Positions 60,569-64,000 of a stretch of 64,000 nt of DNA are shown piece by piece. The position numbers were made by a program, and so were the translations under genes. The notes beneath the pieces are model-generated. The model was given only the letters and a program-made list of their open reading frames with translations, was not told the DNA's origin and made no database searches. Position 1 is the stretch's first letter. Each line of letters begins with the position of its first letter. Source of the stretch: Chimonanthus salicifolius (lineage: Eukaryota > Streptophyta > Magnoliopsida > Laurales > Calycanthaceae); assembly GCA_013350335.1 (NCBI GenBank), contig CM023538.1:48044201-48108200 (forward strand), read 5' to 3'.

Positions 60569-61213
60569 ATGGCTTCCTCCGCAACATCCTCCTCATCCTC
60601 CTCTGCCCATGCCATCACCATCCCTAATTCCAACTTTTCCCATCTTGTTTCCATAAAATTAACAGTGACAAACTACCTTCTTTGGCATGCCCAAATAAAA
60701 CCATTCTTTGTTGGCCAACACTATTGGCCCTACATTAATGGCACCAACCCTTGTCCCTCTCCATACCTTTCCACTGATGACCAATCCAAATCTACTCCAA
60801 ACCTGCCCACTCCACCTGGAATGCAATGGATCATAAACTCATTGGCATTTTTATTGCGACCCTATCTGAACCCGTACTTGCACAGATTGTTGGGTTCTCC
60901 ACCTGTCGTGAGATTTGGAACTGTCTGCAACGCAATTTTTCACAGCATTCTCTTGCAAATGCCACTCATTTACAAATTCAAGTGCTCTCTCTCTCCAAAG
61001 GTACAAAGACAAGTTCTAAGTATTTGCAACATGCTAAATCCCTTGCCCATGCTCTCGTCGCTATCCATCAGTCGGTCTCCAATGATGACCTCGTTACATC
61101 AGTTCTACGTGGACTTGGCCCCGACTACTCCATGTTTTACACCTCTACCATTCTCTCTCCTCCACTTCCGGTTCACGGATCTTTGCGCTTGCCTCTTATT
61201 ATTTAAGTCCTAG
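60569..61213 (+). pseudogene. Copia gag, C1 unit C
   Basis: As 14994-15640, with the same frameshift after NLPTPPGMQW and the same early end. Confidence 0.82.
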
Positions 61214-61258
61214 CTCACACATCCAGTACCGAGTTCCCCATCCGATACCATTGGAGGG

Positions 61259-63878
61259 GTGTCTGATATTGCCCCTCTCTTTTCCCGCGGGTGCGGTTCC
61301 TCTGCTCTTGGTGGTTGCAGTTGTCAGGGTCGCATAGTCAATGGTAGAGGTGGTCGCGGCAATCGGGGTCGAAGATGCTCACCTTCATCGCCCGGAGTTA
61401 TTGGCGCTCCTCCACCTATTGCCTTCCAGTGTCAGATCTGTTCTAAGTATCGACATAATGCTACTCATCGCTATCAGCGCTACTGCCAAGAGTCTCAGTT
61501 CGGGCCTGATTTTCCATCTACCTTCCCTGACATGAAAATTGCTCCTCCTGTTGATCACAATTGGTACTTTGATACTGGCGCTACCCATCATATGATAGGT
61601 GATACAAACCCCCTACACACCCGATCTGACTATGGTGGCACTAATCAAGTTCTTTTCCGTGACGGTGACTCTCTTCTCATTGCACACATTGGTACTTTAT
61701 CTCTCTCTTATAGTTCCCCTACTTTTTCGTCTTTCACATGTTCTCCATGTTCTCCACATGCATAAAAACTTGTTATTTGTCGCTCCATTTACAAAAGATA
61801 ATTTCTTTTCTTTTACTTTCTTCCCCTAGGGTTTTGTTTTCATGATTTACGTACTAGGGATACTTTATTTCAGGACCAACGTGAAACTGGCCTTTCTCCC
61901 ATCAAACCCACCACTCGCACCGTTCATGCTTTAGTTGCATCCTGCTCCTCTTCATCACTCTGGCACCAGTGTCTTGGATATCCATCTAATAAAGTGCTTC
62001 AAGTTTTAGCCACCAATAAATGTTTAAGACCTTCTGTTAAGTTTTCTCGCTCCAATTTTTGTAGTGATTGTGCTTTGGGCAAGTCTATGCAACTCTCGTT
62101 TTCAACTCGTGCTCATTGTACTCCACAACAATTTATTTAATTCATTCAGATGCATGGATGTCTCCAGTTTTATCAGTTTCTGGATTTCGATATTATGTCT
62201 TATTCACAGATGATTATACACGTCATTCTTGGATTGTTCCTATGCGACATAAATAAGAAGTTTTCACTAATTTTCAAAACTTTATTGTATTTGTTGAAAA
62301 TCACTTTTCCACTACCATTAAATACTTTCAAAGTGATGGTGGCAAAGAGTATGATAATCATTCCTTTCATAACATGTGTGTGCAAAAAGGGCTCATTCAC
62401 CGTTTATCATGTCAACACACTCCACGGCAAAACAGTCTTGCTGGACGCAAACACCGTCATTTGTTTGAAATGGGCTGCACACCCCTTCTTGCGTCTCATC
62501 TCCCACATCACCTCTAAGTTGACGCTATTTTCACTGTTGTGTATCTAGTCAATCAACTGCCAACACCACTTCTCAAACGGTCCTCACCTTATCAACAGCT
62601 ATATGGCACTACAGCTGATTATCTCAATTTTCGCACATTCAGGTGTGATTGCTACCATTACTTAGGTAATTATACTACTAACAAACTTCAACCTCGATCG
62701 GTTGAGTGTGTGTTTCTTGGTTATAGTGATCACCACAAGGGCTACATGTGTCTTCACCCCTCCACTGGTAGAGTTTACCTCTCCCACCACATACTCTTCA
62801 ATGAAGTTGTCTTTCCCTATGCCACTACCGAGAGGAACACCGCATCATCTTCCTCAGACATGGTCTTCCTTCCTGTTATCACCATATCTCCTGCACAGGC
62901 ACCTTCTACTCTTCTTGCATCTCCGACAACCACATCAACGACTCCATTAGAAGTGCATGCTTCAGAACCTGGCACCTCACCACCTCCACTTACTGCACTA
63001 GCATCGACTTTTGTTATAGCCTCTGCTCCACCTGATAATGTTCACCCTATGGTGACTCGTACTAAGGACGGCATCTCAGAGCCCAAAAAGTGGGCTGACA
63101 TTTCTAATCGTCATCCCCTCCCACAGGTTTTTGCTTCTATGGTCTCTACCTCTGATATTGAGCCCACTTGCTACACTAATGTTGTTCGATCTGCGGCATG
63201 GTGTCAGTCCATGAATGATGAATGCAATGATCTTCTACGACAGCAAACTTGGTCTCTTGTTCTACCCCCACCAAACTCTAATCGTGTTGGTTGCAAATGG
63301 GTTTTTAAGATTCAACGGCGATTTGATGGTAGCATTGAGCGTTACAAAGCAAGACTTGTTGCTAATGGCTTTCATTAACAGGCCGACATCGACTATTATG
63401 AGACCTTCAGTCCAGGTGTCAAACCCACTACTATCTGCACTGTTCTCACTCTTGCCGTAACTTCTGCTTGGTCCATCCACCAGTTGGATGTCAAGAATAC
63501 TTTTCTTCATGGCCATCTTACAGAAGAAGTGTATATGTCTCAACCTCCTGGCTTTGTTGATCCTCGTCGTCCTCATCATGTTTGTAAATTACAAAAAGTT
63601 ATTTATGGTCTAAAACAAGCACCCGGGTGTGGTTTCAACGTTTTAGCTCATTCCTTCTCTCTCATGTTTTTATTCAAAACAAAGCCGACAACTCTATGTT
63701 CACATATAGACGTGGTACACATATTATGGTTCTTCTTCTTTATGTTGATGACATCGTCTTGACTGGCAATTCTCCATCGCTTCTTCAGTCCTTTACTCGC
63801 AGACTGGGTACTGAATTTGAAATCAAAGATCTTGGTACTCTCCACTACTTCTTGATATTTTGTAGAGGCTATAAATAA
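61259..63878 (+). pseudogene. Copia pol (protease, integrase, partial RT), C1 unit C
   Basis: Copy of 15684-18302: DTGA protease site, Gly in the integrase Glu position, CATTAA stop near 63376, YVDD near 63741. One private change near 63459 (GCCGTAACTT) alters a codon. Confidence 0.85.
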
Positions 63879-63993
63879 GTGTCTCATGTGGCTAATTTCG
63901 AGAACGCAGATATATTGTGACCATATTAATTGTAGTTTTTTTTTAGATTTTATTTTAAAGTTAAGAAATATACAAGAACCGGATTTCAAAAAG

Positions 63994-64000
63994 TGTCACA
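63994..64000 (+). mobile_element. First bases of copia C2 LTR, unit C
   Basis: TGTCACA at the very end of the window, in the position where C2 starts in the other units. The rest lies outside. Confidence 0.5.

Larger units (their letters stand above)
59485..63878 (+). mobile_element. Truncated Ty1/copia element C1, unit C
   Basis: LTR 59485-59650, primer-binding site 59651-59660, long leader with the extra segment, gag, protease, integrase and RT with the common end. Few differences from units A and B. Confidence 0.9.
52750..64000. repeat. Tandem array unit C, cut by window end
   Basis: Starts with the same CATTAATATGAGAG breakpoint as B and runs through C1 into the first bases of the C2 LTR (63994-64000). 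Its sequence is closer to B than to A at sites where the internal paralogue C3 shows the older state. Confidence 0.9.

Overview
The window looks like plant nuclear DNA, most likely from a woody dicot, although the species cannot be named from sequence alone. The reasons are AT-rich non-coding DNA, a multi-exon leucine-rich-repeat receptor-like protein (LRR-RLP) gene with an extracellular LRR array and one C-terminal membrane helix, and decayed Ty1/copia and Ty3/gypsy LTR retrotransposons. No prokaryotic gene organisation, tRNA, rRNA or CRISPR array is visible.

Layout. Positions 1-2240 hold the 3' part of a decayed copia element (+ strand: RT, RNase H, polypurine tract, start of an LTR). Positions 2300-4065 are intergenic. 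Positions 4066-6611 hold the intact end of an RLP gene on the minus strand: a large terminal exon and one LRR exon. From 6894 to the end the window is a head-to-tail array of a unit of about 22.8 kb: A 6894-29975, B 29976-52749, C 52750-64000 (cut by the window end). Both unit junctions inside the window have the same novel breakpoint.

Each unit carries, in + coordinate order: an LRR exon (minus strand); a gypsy relic with an intact small CCHC zinc-knuckle ORF and a gag-RNase H deletion fusion; a first LRR-exon/intron module; a truncated copia element (C1); a second copy of the same copia element (C2) whose integrase and most of whose RT are replaced by a SIRE-like LTR carrying a 60-bp palindrome array; a second LRR-exon/intron module; an LRRNT-bearing exon and another LRR exon; and a third copy of the copia element (C3). 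All three copia copies stop at the same place in RT, so they are segmental duplicates of one truncated insertion, not separate transpositions.

The complete LRR exons are 147-153 nt with phase-1 introns on both sides, so duplicating such exons keeps the reading frame. The array therefore resembles an RLP locus whose internal exons were multiplied together with retrotransposon debris. The order is scrambled, because an LRR exon lies upstream of the LRRNT exon. Only one terminal exon (transmembrane end) is present. Every retroelement that can be oriented lies on the + strand, opposite to the RLP exons.

Caution: from about 41.0 to 51.2 kb, unit B differs from unit A mainly by scattered single-base deletions, the pattern of unpolished long-read sequence. 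The array, and many frameshifts in B, need read-level confirmation before biological interpretation.
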